From positions 1-64,000 of the forward strand of contig LQXN01000051.1 in the NCBI GenBank assembly GCA_001648575.1: 64,000 nt of DNA. Direction: 5' to 3'. Below the pieces are notes generated by a model, which saw only the letters and a list, made by a program, of their open reading frames with translations, was not told the origin of the DNA and made no database searches. Source of the DNA: Sutcliffiella horikoshii DSM 8719 (GTDB lineage: Bacteria > Bacillota > Bacilli > Bacillales > Bacillaceae_I). The position numbers were made by a program, and so were the translations under genes. Shown in pieces: positions 15,396 to 24,587 of this stretch (the stretch's first letter is position 1; each line of letters begins with the position of its first letter).

Positions 15396-16295
15396 TTGTA
15401 TCAATATGATGTCGAAAAATTAAAATGGCATGAAAGAAAGTGGTTCTTAGTTACATATTTTTGTATTTGGTTATTCTGGGGGCTTTCATTATTAGGAAGT
15501 CAAGACATTGCCACTTTGATTGTATTTGTATTTCTTTCTCTTTTCCTAACAAAAATATACAAGGGACGTAAATCAGGATTGAAAAGAATACAAGAACATC
15601 AAAATAATGATAAAAATATTAAAGCTGAACATATAAATAACAACATCCATAAGGATGCAATAAAAACACAAATACATATGTATTCACAGAAAAAGTCTTC
15701 TCAAATGAGTAAAAATGTTAAAAAGAATCAAACTGTTCCAGTTAACTTCACCTATTCAAAAATAAGAAAGCTAGTTTCTGATTTTACGGTTATAGACTTC
15801 GAGACAACTGGTTTTTCTCCAATGGATGACCAGATAATTCAAGTGGCTGCAGTAAAGTATCGTAACCTAAATAAAATAAGTGAATTCACTATGCATGTAG
15901 ATCCTCAAGTAAAAATACCACAAAGAATTACTGAAATTACCGGTATAACTAACGAAGATGTTGAAGGGAAGCTTACTATCGGAGAGGTATTGCCACCATT
16001 TTTAGACTACTTAGAAGACGATGTATTAATTGCTCATAACGCTCCATTTGATTTAAAATTCTTGTTGGCCAAAATGAACTCTAATGGAATTGATTATCGT
16101 AAATTCAGAGTAATTGACACTCTTTCTTTATCTCGTAAACACATTGATTTTACTAAGAACCACAAACTTGAAACAATGAAAAGTTTCCTAAAATTAAACC
16201 ATTTATCTTCACATGAAGCATTACATGATTGTTATGTAACTGGTGAATTATATAAATATTGTTATGAAGAAAGTAAAGTAGTTCAAAGAGCTTAA
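15396..16295 (+). CDS. membrane-anchored DEDDh exonuclease (DnaQ-like)
   Basis: 299 residues from TTG 15396, preceded by AAGGGGG. Two hydrophobic segments (about 17-35 and 38-55) and a basic Asn/Lys/Gln-rich linker to about 115 precede a DnaQ/epsilon-type 3'-5' exonuclease: Exo I IDFETTG (about 133-139), Exo II HNAPFDLKF (about 214-222) and Exo III-epsilon HEALHDCYVT (about 274-283). All five catalytic DEDDh residues are present. Exonucleases of this class are usually soluble; a membrane anchor on a prophage accessory gene hints at action on incoming DNA or RNA at the membrane, which is inference. Confidence 0.8.
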   Translation: MYQYDVEKLKWHERKWFLVTYFCIWLFWGLSLLGSQDIATLIVFVFLSLFLTKIYKGRKSGLKRIQEHQNNDKNIKAEHINNNIHKDAIKTQIHMYSQKKSSQMSKNVKKNQTVPVNFTYSKIRKLVSDFTVIDFETTGFSPMDDQIIQVAAVKYRNLNKISEFTMHVDPQVKIPQRITEITGITNEDVEGKLTIGEVLPPFLDYLEDDVLIAHNAPFDLKFLLAKMNSNGIDYRKFRVIDTLSLSRKHIDFTKNHKLETMKSFLKLNHLSSHEALHDCYVTGELYKYCYEESKVVQRA

Positions 16296-16301
16296 ATTAT
16301 C

Positions 16302-16331
16302 AGAGGCTGGGGTTATACCTCAGCCTCTTTT
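16302..16331. terminator. convergent terminator, exonuclease and endolysin
   Basis: AGAGGCTG, GGG / CCT, CAGCCTCT stem followed by TTTTTATTATT. Placed between the convergent exonuclease and endolysin genes. Confidence 0.85.
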
Positions 16332-16333
16332 TA

Positions 16334-17233
16334 TTATTTCCGTAACTTATTCAGTAACTGTGTATTTTGTGCTGATGTACCACTGTAGTTATTAATACCA
16401 TGTTGCTTGGCCAGCCTAGCGCGATTAGCATAGGAGGAATCTTGTTTAATGGAATTCAGGTAATCCACAATACTTGTTGTTTTAATATCTCCTTTAGGTG
16501 CTGGTTTACCCACATTAGATGAACTTGTAGAAGAGCTTGGCCCACCCGCAACCAATAGGACCTGGCCAACTACAATCGTATAGTTAGCATCTAGGTTGTT
16601 CCAGCTTCTGATTTGTTGGATGGTGCTGCCGTATCGTTGACTCAATCCATAGACCGTATCTCCCGCAACAACAGTATGATAGATACCTGATGTCTTTCTT
16701 GTAAGCCCAAAGCAGCGAACAATACCATTTACATGACCGCGGGCAATGTTCTCAATGAAAGAAGGTGATTTAAGCTTTGCTGCATCCTCTGCATTATCGA
16801 TGAAACCATTTTCAGTCAACAATGCCGGCATGCGTGATTCACGAAGCATATGGAAGTTAGCTGACTTCTTCCCACGATCTCGGAAGTTTACTAGCTTCAT
16901 TATCTCTTCATGGATTAGATTTTGATAAGTGGTTGTAGGAGCTCCCACTCCTGGGTAAATGAAATCCTCATAGCCGGTACCCCCACCTGCATTAATGTGG
17001 ACGGACAGAAGGAAATCTGCTCCCCATGAATTCGCAGCGTTTGTCCGTTGAGTAAGTGTAAGTGATTGATCTCCAGTTCTGCTCATAAGTACGGATACAT
17101 CATTGTACTCGTTTACTAGCATGTCTCTAATTCGTGTAGAAATCTGCAAAGTAAGGTTCTTTTCTTGTAATCCGTTACCTACTGCACCTGGATCTGTTCC
17201 ACCATGACCTGGATCGATAAATACTTTTACCAT
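16334..17233 (-). CDS. phage endolysin, N-acetylmuramoyl-L-alanine amidase
   Basis: 299 residues in three parts. Amidase_3 domain 1-175 with FIDPGHGGTDPGAVG, SVHINAGGG and LLTENGFIDN (zinc His and catalytic Glu). LysM domain about 185-230 (YHTVVAGDTVYGLSQRYGS). After a Ser-rich linker comes a C-terminal module with SIVDYLNSIKQDSSYANRAR and NYSGTSAQNTQLLNKL, seen at the end of other Bacillus phage lysins. No signal peptide, so release depends on the holin. It is the last gene of the leftward late operon. Confidence 0.92.
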   Translation of the reverse strand: MVKVFIDPGHGGTDPGAVGNGLQEKNLTLQISTRIRDMLVNEYNDVSVLMSRTGDQSLTLTQRTNAANSWGADFLLSVHINAGGGTGYEDFIYPGVGAPTTTYQNLIHEEIMKLVNFRDRGKKSANFHMLRESRMPALLTENGFIDNAEDAAKLKSPSFIENIARGHVNGIVRCFGLTRKTSGIYHTVVAGDTVYGLSQRYGSTIQQIRSWNNLDANYTIVVGQVLLVAGGPSSSTSSSNVGKPAPKGDIKTTSIVDYLNSIKQDSSYANRARLAKQHGINNYSGTSAQNTQLLNKLRK

Positions 17234-17326
17234 TTTACATCACCTCATGTTATTTTTATGAATCTCTTAAATACATTGCTTGTACGGTTGTCCTAAAAGA
17301 TTACAAACTCCTCACCTCCCCAAAAG

Positions 17327-17350
17327 AAAAAGCCACCACGAATGGTAGCT
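17327..17350 (-). terminator. hairpin after the holin gene
   Basis: AGCTACC / GGTGGCT on the minus strand, followed by TTTTTCTTTT. It touches the holin stop codon and lies before the endolysin gene, so it may reduce read-through to the endolysin. Confidence 0.7.
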
Positions 17351-17602
17351 CTATTCCTTTATTAACCCTTGCTTTAGTAATGCTTCTTTCTGTACCTTGG
17401 CCTGCTTACTCACATGGGTGTTCTTCCAAATTCCCCAGATGTTCCAGGCAAGGAATGCTGTCATCATGACAGCTGCTACAAATGGGCCAACATACTTCTC
17501 TAGATCCCATCCAAATACTGCAGTTAAAAATAAAGCTACCGCAGATCCCCAAGCGCTTAGTAAAATGCCCCAGTCTTTCCATGTTTGTGGTTTTGTGTAC
17601 AT
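17351..17602 (-). CDS. phage holin
   Basis: 83 residues from ATG 17602, nine bases after GGAGG. Two membrane helices (about 9-27 and 38-57) with a short turn containing DLEKYVG and a charged C-terminus. Length, topology and position between XhlA and endolysin are those of a small holin that permeabilises the membrane for the amidase. Confidence 0.85.
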   Translation of the reverse strand: MYTKPQTWKDWGILLSAWGSAVALFLTAVFGWDLEKYVGPFVAAVMMTAFLAWNIWGIWKNTHVSKQAKVQKEALLKQGLIKE

Positions 17603-17615
17603 GAACGTTTCCTCC

Positions 17616-17867
17616 TTAATTTTGTAATACGGTATAAAAAATAGCGATGGCACCCAGAATAATTCCGGATATTATCGCTGTAATAATGGCTCCCGTTATC
17701 GTTCGTTTAATCCATTTCGTATTTTCGTTAATGCTGTCCAATGTATTGTTAATGGAGTTAATTTGTTCATCGTGTCTAATTGTTTTTTCGTTTAGCGTGT
17801 CGTACTTTGTTTCTAATACTTTGATGTCGCCTTTCATTTCGGCAATTATTTCATCATATTTGTTCAT
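17616..17867 (-). CDS. xhlA: XhlA-type hemolysin/holin-associated protein
   Basis: 83 residues from ATG 17867; GGAGG lies eight bases upstream inside an earlier alternative start. N-terminal coiled coil (KYDEIIAEMKGDIKVLETKY) and one C-terminal membrane segment (IITAIISGIILGAIAIFY). This layout is that of XhlA from PBSX, which acts with the holin in lysis. It lies 13 bp before the holin start. Confidence 0.85.
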   Translation of the reverse strand: MNKYDEIIAEMKGDIKVLETKYDTLNEKTIRHDEQINSINNTLDSINENTKWIKRTITGAIITAIISGIILGAIAIFYTVLQN

Positions 17868-17899
17868 TGGCTGTGCCTCCATTGACTTGACCCCCTAAC

Positions 17900-17931
17900 A
17901 AGAAGGAGGCATCTCAGCCCCCTCTTTCTCT
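17900..17931 (-). terminator. hairpin before xhlA
   Basis: AGAGGGGGC / GCCTCCTTCT imperfect stem in the gap between the small tail-region gene and xhlA. Moderate; it may attenuate expression of the lysis genes. Confidence 0.55.
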
Positions 17932-17934
17932 CTA

Positions 17935-18159
17935 TTATTCTGCTAAACGCGCTGCTAAGTTTTGTTTGACTAAGTTTGTCATGCTGGCAATGGATTCATT
18001 CCCATTGTACTCTTCTGCAGTCAATGGGATATACCCATTAATGTTGATTGTTCGATTTTGATCATGCCCAGAGAAATGGACTTGGACAGATTCCACTTCG
18101 CCTGTTTCTTGATTGTATTTTACGCTTGTTTGTGAAATACGGATTGTCATACCATTCAT
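17935..18159 (-). CDS. small tail-region phage protein
   Basis: 74 residues, soluble, beta-rich N-terminus (MTIRISQTSVKYNQETGEVE). GGAGGTG precedes the start and the ATG overlaps the previous stop (TAATG). Genes of this size commonly lie between tail fibre and lysis genes in Bacillus phages. Function unknown. Confidence 0.75.
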   Translation of the reverse strand: MNGMTIRISQTSVKYNQETGEVESVQVHFSGHDQNRTININGYIPLTAEEYNGNESIASMTNLVKQNLAARLAE

Positions 18160-18575
18160 TATTTTTCACCTCCTTCAAGTTGTTCGCAAATATAGTTGTA
18201 GGTGACAGCTTCCTGTCCACTCCATTCCATTTCGCAATTATCAAGGACATCTTTCACGGTCTTTAACATGCCGTGGTTATCTGCCCCCTCAATAACCATT
18301 TCTTCTTCGTACAGCTCCGTTTTGTCCTTGATAAACGCATCAATATCTTTGACGTCCCATCTTTTTCCCTCATCTTTAAGCTTCGGTTCGCCTTTTTCAT
18401 CTAGGTGGCAGTGTTCTTTTCGGAGTTGGTGTTCCTGTTCTGCCACTTCTTTTAACCTTGCTTCGAGTGCAAGTTGTAACCTAGTCCGATGGCGAGATTT
18501 CTTCCCCTTTAATGGCAAACTAAAAAGCAGGTCAATGACCTGCCCTAATCTTCCGTTTTCTATTGCTAATTTCAT
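18159..18575 (-). CDS. DUF1617 family phage protein
   Basis: 138 residues starting MKLAIENGRLGQVIDLLFSL, the pattern of the DUF1617 family found after tail fibre genes of Firmicutes phages. Overlaps the tail protein stop by four bases (ATGA). Function unknown. Confidence 0.8.
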   Translation of the reverse strand: MKLAIENGRLGQVIDLLFSLPLKGKKSRHRTRLQLALEARLKEVAEQEHQLRKEHCHLDEKGEPKLKDEGKRWDVKDIDAFIKDKTELYEEEMVIEGADNHGMLKTVKDVLDNCEMEWSGQEAVTYNYICEQLEGGEK

Positions 18576-21500
18576 GCTGCTTCCTCCTCGATACTATTCA
18601 TATAGTCGTATTCGTACCCTCTTCGAAGTCCGTAGACCTCAAAGACCACTTCTGCATAGGGTTCAGTGGTTTCAACCATTATCCAAAAGCCTTTTGCTTT
18701 TCGTTCAATTATGCGAACACTACAAGGATTCTGTTCATAGACCTTGACGAAAAACTCTTCTGCAATGGTCTCTTGAAACATCGGGTTCAATTCGATGAAC
18801 CATTTCCCGGCTTCCAGTTTTCGTTCCATCATATCAAAGAACCAGTTTTGTGTTCCCTCATAAGCATACATAGCTCGTTTTCCATAATTCTCTGTTTGCA
18901 CCACGGCTGATTTAGATCCAGCCGCAAAGAAGTTCCCGGCAGGATCTATCCGGAAGGCCGTTGTCCATGATCCATTATTACGCGTGTAAAACGTAAAACC
19001 TACATGACGTCTGGATTCTACATCAAACCAACCAGTACCACCCGTATTGTAGTTTTCCAAGGCTATACTCGCTACCACGCTTGTTAGCTGGCCTGCTTGA
19101 TTGGTATAGCGATAGTCATGGGCGATAATTCGGCTTCTTGATACGGATAAATCGGACGCATTGCCAAATTGCATGATGGGAGTGGCATAAAATACCGACT
19201 CTTTCAAAACGGCTAAGCTGGCGTCGACATTTATACCTGCGTTGCTTTTAAGGGTATATCTCTGGCCATCTAAATGTTCATGGATTAATTGGTGTGGAGC
19301 ATATTGGGTAAGCTCCCTGGTGCCAGCTGACCGTGCCATAAAGAAGCCATCTTGCATGTAAGCTCTCGGATGCGCCGTTATGTTATTGATATCCGCCACA
19401 TTCAGAACGTATCCATCCTGAATTACCACGGTGGTGCTTCCTTGTGTAGTGGCAAAACGGCCACCGTTTATTTCCGATCCATTAATCACTACACCATTTA
19501 TCGTACCAGCTGTCATATCACCTAAATTTCCAGTTATGTCACTTAAGACTGTAACCGCACCGACTAATTCGATTCGGGCCGCTTGTAGCTTAATCGCTTC
19601 TGGGGACATGTTAAAGGCAGCTATAATCCCATCCTTTTCAACCTTGGCATTTAGTTGACCTGGTAAGAGGTTAAGTGTAGACTCGGCTGTGCTCACGCGC
19701 CCGGTTAAATCACTAACCTCTATTTGAGATGCTTTGGCACTTAGTTGTCCTGGTAAAAGGTTAAGTGTAGTCTCAGCTGTGGTTATTCTGCCAGCAAGTG
19801 AGGACCCCTCCACCGAGGAATAGGCTCCGACTTCTGCAGCAGTTGTGGGGGATGCTTTTACCCAAGCGCTGCCTGTGCTCCTCATTAAAACATTTGGTGT
19901 CTTGGAGGTGTCTAGCCATAACCTGCCATTGGAATGCGATGGTGCTGTGTTCTGCTTCACGACGGCATTCTCTTTGGAAGCAATGCCAGCGTTATAAGTG
20001 GTAGTTGTAACCCGTTGATTGATAGCAGTTGCCTGGACGTCCAATTCTGCTTCGGCAGTTGAAATCCTACCTGTAAGCGAAGTTAAATCTGTTCGAACCT
20101 CACTAACATTTGCATTGATTCCATCAGCCTTAACATCCAGAATAGCAATCTGACTAAGAGCGCTGCCAATCTCACCAGTTAAGCTATCTATAGATGTTTC
20201 CGTGTTCGTCACACGGTTGGTGATTCCTGTGATAGAGATATCCAACTCTGCCATTTTGTTGTTGTACGTAGTGTTTGCTACACGGCCATTGACCGCTGAG
20301 TCTACCTGGCTTTTTGTGTAGACATCAAGAGCATTAGCCTTTAAGTTGATGCTTGTGGTGTGCTGAGTTATCGTTGTCTCGGCATCAGTTAGTCTAGTTC
20401 CTTGGTTATTAACTGTTTGAGTCAACCCTGTGACACTGCTCTGGATGCTGTCTGCTTTTTGATTAATACTAGAAGCGAATTGTTCCACAGTACCGATTGC
20501 TGAATCAATATCTTCGGGCGCTGGTGTCCAGTCGGTTGCTTTGTTTCCTTTTTCCAGTTGAAACCTAGTAAATTTTATGCGAGCATTTCCGGCACTTGCA
20601 TGACCATTGAGAAAATAGATAGAGAAGTTTTCGATGTCACTATCTAAAGTAAAAGTCCTACTAAACTTTTTCCAATCCTCTGTTAGTTGATTGCTCGAAA
20701 ACTCATAATTATTCCCACTCATACTAAAACGTACTTTTGATTCGGAATTAGTCCCCTCTTTTGCAAGTACCGAAATAGTGTAAGTTCCAGCTTTTAATAA
20801 AGGGATGATTTGACGAGTACTCCAGCCATAATTTTGTTCTACATAAGGGTAAATATCGTCGGTTCTTTTAACAGGCAAATTACTCCAGGCACCCAACCCG
20901 ATGTGAGTTAGCGCAGTATCTCTCAGTATATTACGTCCGCCAATTTCCAACCCATTAAAGTCATTCCTCAAGCTTGTCACAGTTGAATTTAACCCAGTAT
21001 GTGAGATTTGAAGAGTAGTAAGGTCATTCCTCACCCCTGTCACCTTGCCATCCACCGTGGTCAACTCTCCACGCTCTGCCTTTGCTTCTATCAAGCCTGC
21101 CTGAACAGATAAAAGCCCCTCTGTAGTAGTTAACCTACTTCCCACAGAAGAGACTTCAGTCTCTATGGAAGTTGCTCTCCCTTGGATTCCTGAAATACTC
21201 ACATCCAACTGAGACATCTTATTAGAATAAACTGTGGTGTCTACTTTCTTGCCAAGCTCGGTATTCACTTGGAATTTGGTATAAACATCCTCCGCATTTG
21301 CCTTTAACGATACTTGTCCAGCAATAGTGCTAATGCTTCCCTCTGCAGTGGAGACTCTGCCTGTTAAGGTATCGACCGATGTTTGGCTTGCTTTGGCCAC
21401 AATCAACCCTGCATGAGCTTGGAGGGACAGTGTATGGTCTGAAACCACTCCATCCAGATTACTTAATTGATTGATAGTCAGGCTCATTTGTCCACTCAAT

Positions 21501-23149
21501 GTATCTATATTATTTTCTACGGACACCACTCTTCCGGAAACATTTAACAAGTCGAACTCCTGCTCGTTTACACGCTGCAGCAGGCTATCTGCCCTGTTGT
21601 GTAGGGCGTTCACATCTACCTGGATAGAATCACTTAAACTAATCAAACTGGATTCTACATTTGCTAGTGTGTCCTCCATTTCAGTCGCAGCGAGAAATAG
21701 GTCTTCCACTTGGTTGTTCAATCCATCTAGTTGCTGGTCCAGAACGCCTTTAGCATTTTCTAACCTTTCATTCGCAAGCCTTAATGCTTCCCCGACTTTT
21801 ACATCGGCATGTTCCTTGGATCGGTTCTCTGCTTCCTGTGCTTTTTCCTCTGCGTGTTCCTTCGCCTTGTTTTCCGCGTTATTTGCTTTTTCGGTGGCAT
21901 CTTCTGCAGCTGTCTCGATGGCATCTTCTTTGGCTGTGTTAGAGACTACATCTGAATAATGCGTGCCATCACGGTACACACTTTCATCTTTAGCATCAAC
22001 TTCAGGTTTCGTGTAGGTTACTTCTAACACGTCGGTCATGCTTGCTTTTCGGTTAATTTGTGCCTGCAGGGATTTCCATAGGGCATTCACTTGTTCCTCG
22101 GTGTACTCGATGTAATCGCCAAGTTCCACCGTTTTTACCGATTTATCCGTGATGGAGCGAATCAAAGTGTGGACCCTGGCTTCCAAGTAAAGAGGAGGAG
22201 AAAATTTCGTATCCTTTAACTTTATGGTATCGCCAAATCGGATTTTTTTGTTTTGCATCCCTGGTACATGTTCGAGATCGGCGATATCTCCCCTGTACTC
22301 CACCATAGCATTCACTCTTTTGTTTAACTCCATTTGCGTGAGTTGCGTCAAGCGTTCCATGGTCATTTCTAGATCAGATATCTCAGGCTCATAGGTCTCA
22401 ATGAAATGTTGGCCACGCCTTCCCCATCTTGCTAAGGCATCCTTATCCTCTACAAATACCTCTAGCCTTGTTCCATCTTCCCTTTCAGGTCCTAACCCAA
22501 CCAAGGCGGTGACTAAGTTATTGGTGTTTTCTAATCGTTCAATACCGATTAAGTCTTTTCCAAACTCTGCTTCTCTGCCACTCCATTGGCCGACTCTTGG
22601 AAGTAAGTCCACAAATCTACCGATGATTTTGTTTCCGTCAATCACAATACGGAATCGCAATTCTAGGTCAAATTCATTCGCGATCCTTTTTAGGAAGACA
22701 TATGGGTTGGTATGTGCCTCGATATGGATAGTTCGAACACCAGCAAAAGTAATCACTCCCGGCTGCCACTCTGTACCACTAACCGTGAATGCAACCAGGG
22801 TAGAGGCGGTTTGTCCAGGCAATGTTTGTGGGGAAATAACCTTCGCCTTTCTCAGCAGTAGATAGCTTGCTGATGTATAAATATCTGCTTTCAACACTCC
22901 ATCATTATCCCGATACTTCCCGGCTCTTTCAATGACAAGCTCCCGATAGGTGCCATCTTCTTCTGGGATTACGACACGATTATGCTTACCCAGGTGTGCA
23001 GAAAACTTTTTATCGGCGAACGTTTCAAAGTCGAATGTTTCCAAGGTGTCCTTTAATGATTTTCTGTGTGTATTGTGCAGGATATCCCATTTATTTATCA
23101 CATCGAGTATTTCGTCACTTTGTCCGTCTGTAATGTGTATCAGTGACAT
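18572..23149 (-). CDS. tail-associated minor structural protein (Tal/fibre)
   Basis: 1525 residues. The N-terminal 350 residues (LIHITDGQSDEILDVINKWD onward) are the phage minor structural protein domain that plugs the tail tip. Residues 380-700 and 850-1150 are long helical stretches with repeated units such as TGRVSTAE, SQVDSAVNGRV and NKMAELDISITGI. Between them a jelly-roll-like module begins GLEIGGRNILRDTAL and ends ATDWTPAPEDID, as in carbohydrate-binding fibre domains. The end holds a beta-rich region. AAGGAGGTG fixes the start at 23149; an in-frame ATG 60 bases earlier lies in the Dit gene end. Host receptor binding is the likely role. Confidence 0.88.
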   Translation of the reverse strand: MSLIHITDGQSDEILDVINKWDILHNTHRKSLKDTLETFDFETFADKKFSAHLGKHNRVVIPEEDGTYRELVIERAGKYRDNDGVLKADIYTSASYLLLRKAKVISPQTLPGQTASTLVAFTVSGTEWQPGVITFAGVRTIHIEAHTNPYVFLKRIANEFDLELRFRIVIDGNKIIGRFVDLLPRVGQWSGREAEFGKDLIGIERLENTNNLVTALVGLGPEREDGTRLEVFVEDKDALARWGRRGQHFIETYEPEISDLEMTMERLTQLTQMELNKRVNAMVEYRGDIADLEHVPGMQNKKIRFGDTIKLKDTKFSPPLYLEARVHTLIRSITDKSVKTVELGDYIEYTEEQVNALWKSLQAQINRKASMTDVLEVTYTKPEVDAKDESVYRDGTHYSDVVSNTAKEDAIETAAEDATEKANNAENKAKEHAEEKAQEAENRSKEHADVKVGEALRLANERLENAKGVLDQQLDGLNNQVEDLFLAATEMEDTLANVESSLISLSDSIQVDVNALHNRADSLLQRVNEQEFDLLNVSGRVVSVENNIDTLSGQMSLTINQLSNLDGVVSDHTLSLQAHAGLIVAKASQTSVDTLTGRVSTAEGSISTIAGQVSLKANAEDVYTKFQVNTELGKKVDTTVYSNKMSQLDVSISGIQGRATSIETEVSSVGSRLTTTEGLLSVQAGLIEAKAERGELTTVDGKVTGVRNDLTTLQISHTGLNSTVTSLRNDFNGLEIGGRNILRDTALTHIGLGAWSNLPVKRTDDIYPYVEQNYGWSTRQIIPLLKAGTYTISVLAKEGTNSESKVRFSMSGNNYEFSSNQLTEDWKKFSRTFTLDSDIENFSIYFLNGHASAGNARIKFTRFQLEKGNKATDWTPAPEDIDSAIGTVEQFASSINQKADSIQSSVTGLTQTVNNQGTRLTDAETTITQHTTSINLKANALDVYTKSQVDSAVNGRVANTTYNNKMAELDISITGITNRVTNTETSIDSLTGEIGSALSQIAILDVKADGINANVSEVRTDLTSLTGRISTAEAELDVQATAINQRVTTTTYNAGIASKENAVVKQNTAPSHSNGRLWLDTSKTPNVLMRSTGSAWVKASPTTAAEVGAYSSVEGSSLAGRITTAETTLNLLPGQLSAKASQIEVSDLTGRVSTAESTLNLLPGQLNAKVEKDGIIAAFNMSPEAIKLQAARIELVGAVTVLSDITGNLGDMTAGTINGVVINGSEINGGRFATTQGSTTVVIQDGYVLNVADINNITAHPRAYMQDGFFMARSAGTRELTQYAPHQLIHEHLDGQRYTLKSNAGINVDASLAVLKESVFYATPIMQFGNASDLSVSRSRIIAHDYRYTNQAGQLTSVVASIALENYNTGGTGWFDVESRRHVGFTFYTRNNGSWTTAFRIDPAGNFFAAGSKSAVVQTENYGKRAMYAYEGTQNWFFDMMERKLEAGKWFIELNPMFQETIAEEFFVKVYEQNPCSVRIIERKAKGFWIMVETTEPYAEVVFEVYGLRRGYEYDYMNSIEEEAA

Positions 23150-23162
23150 TCTTTTCACCTCC

Positions 23163-24587
23163 TTACCTAAAACGTTCCCGGTACTTGGTACTAGTTTGAA
23201 AGCTATCACTTGGTTCCACTATTAATTGATTGGCTCCGGGTAACAGTTGAAAATACTCAGCCCCAAATGCTTTTAGACCGGTACGATCTTCCCCATTGAT
23301 CAATATCTCGTCCTCGTCTTGTTTATGATTAAAGGTTATTTTATCGCCTGGATACGCGATGTATGGTATATCGAAATCTCCTGGATGATTAATCTTCCAT
23401 ACCTTCAAATCATCAATGGCCATTTGTCCATGCTTAAAACCGCCGAATTTTGATATATGGACCTGTATTTGCGCAACACGATCCATGTATCTATTGGCGG
23501 TATCGGTGAATCTTCTGGTTTCCCTTGCATGATGTGTGCCATCTGGTCGTATTTTAGCAATATAGGATAACCACTGATTGCCGACTCTCTCTAATCGAAG
23601 CATCCCCTTAAAATCATTCCAAGCACCCTCGTAATGTTGATCTAAAAGATAATGCCCATTGGCGCCTCCTGCTTTCGCCTCTCCTCGGTTGCGCCTAAAC
23701 GTTTGCCAAGCATCCTTTAAGGTAATCCGGCCAATAATCTCGTTGTTGATATCTAATAGATACACTTCTACTTTCCCGACTTCTTCTTTTCCGTTTAGAT
23801 TCTCTATGAGTGCTTCTACTCGAAAATCTTGTAATGGCTCTGAAAGGGAAGTTTTAAGAGCTGGCCCGTGCCATTTTGCTTCCGACTCATTGCCAAAGCT
23901 CTGAACCAGAAAGCGACTTCCATTCGATATCATTGAGCCTTCCACAGACCCATTATCTACCTGACTTCCAGCTGTCCATCCGTTTGTAGTGGCCATGGTG
24001 CTATGAAGTATTAATTGCTCCGCAACGAAAGGCGGCGAGTCTACGTCAACCGGACGACCAATCATTTGATACTGGTCAAGGTGATTTTGTATCAAAGCAA
24101 AGGTTATCGGTTGTAGTACCTCTAGTTCAAAAATGGGCCCTGTTTCAACAGTACCAGCATAGTTCAAAGTTACTGCATCACTTGGAAAGTCCGCTTCCTT
24201 CTCTGGTCCATATTTATATGGATCCGGACAGATAAATATAATGGTCCCTTTCCCACGTTCGATAAGTTCATCTAAATCCAGACTACCTTCAACCATCGCA
24301 TACAGGATTCTATCTGGTTCGTCATCAAACACAAGCTCACACGCGGTTTCCGTAATCAACCAGGCTGCCAAATCCTCTTTCAATCTCTCAAAACTATCAA
24401 AACCATGGTTTTTAATCTCTACTGGAACCCTCTCAACTCTTACATCGTATTTTGTACTTACATGGTGCCCGCCCGCCATACCTGGCGGTTGGAGGACATT
24501 CCGAATTACAGGAGTCCAGGGGGAACGACTAAACCCTTGCAGAATACGAAGGTATTCTCTTTTCTTGCGGTTAAAGGAAAATCCCAC
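23163..24587 (-). CDS. distal tail protein (Dit) with inserted domain
   Basis: 474 residues. The N-terminal 160 residues fit siphovirus Dit (ILQGFSRSPWTPVIRNVLQP, YKYGPEKEADF). Normal Dit is about 250 residues; here a beta-sandwich-like block (about 190-400, with SFGNESEAKW and MAIDDLKVWKINHPGD) is inserted before the C-terminal Dit part (DEILINGEDRTG). Such enlarged Dits carry carbohydrate-binding modules. It overlaps the tape measure stop by one base. Confidence 0.85.
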   Translation of the reverse strand: MGFSFNRKKREYLRILQGFSRSPWTPVIRNVLQPPGMAGGHHVSTKYDVRVERVPVEIKNHGFDSFERLKEDLAAWLITETACELVFDDEPDRILYAMVEGSLDLDELIERGKGTIIFICPDPYKYGPEKEADFPSDAVTLNYAGTVETGPIFELEVLQPITFALIQNHLDQYQMIGRPVDVDSPPFVAEQLILHSTMATTNGWTAGSQVDNGSVEGSMISNGSRFLVQSFGNESEAKWHGPALKTSLSEPLQDFRVEALIENLNGKEEVGKVEVYLLDINNEIIGRITLKDAWQTFRRNRGEAKAGGANGHYLLDQHYEGAWNDFKGMLRLERVGNQWLSYIAKIRPDGTHHARETRRFTDTANRYMDRVAQIQVHISKFGGFKHGQMAIDDLKVWKINHPGDFDIPYIAYPGDKITFNHKQDEDEILINGEDRTGLKAFGAEYFQLLPGANQLIVEPSDSFQTSTKYRERFR

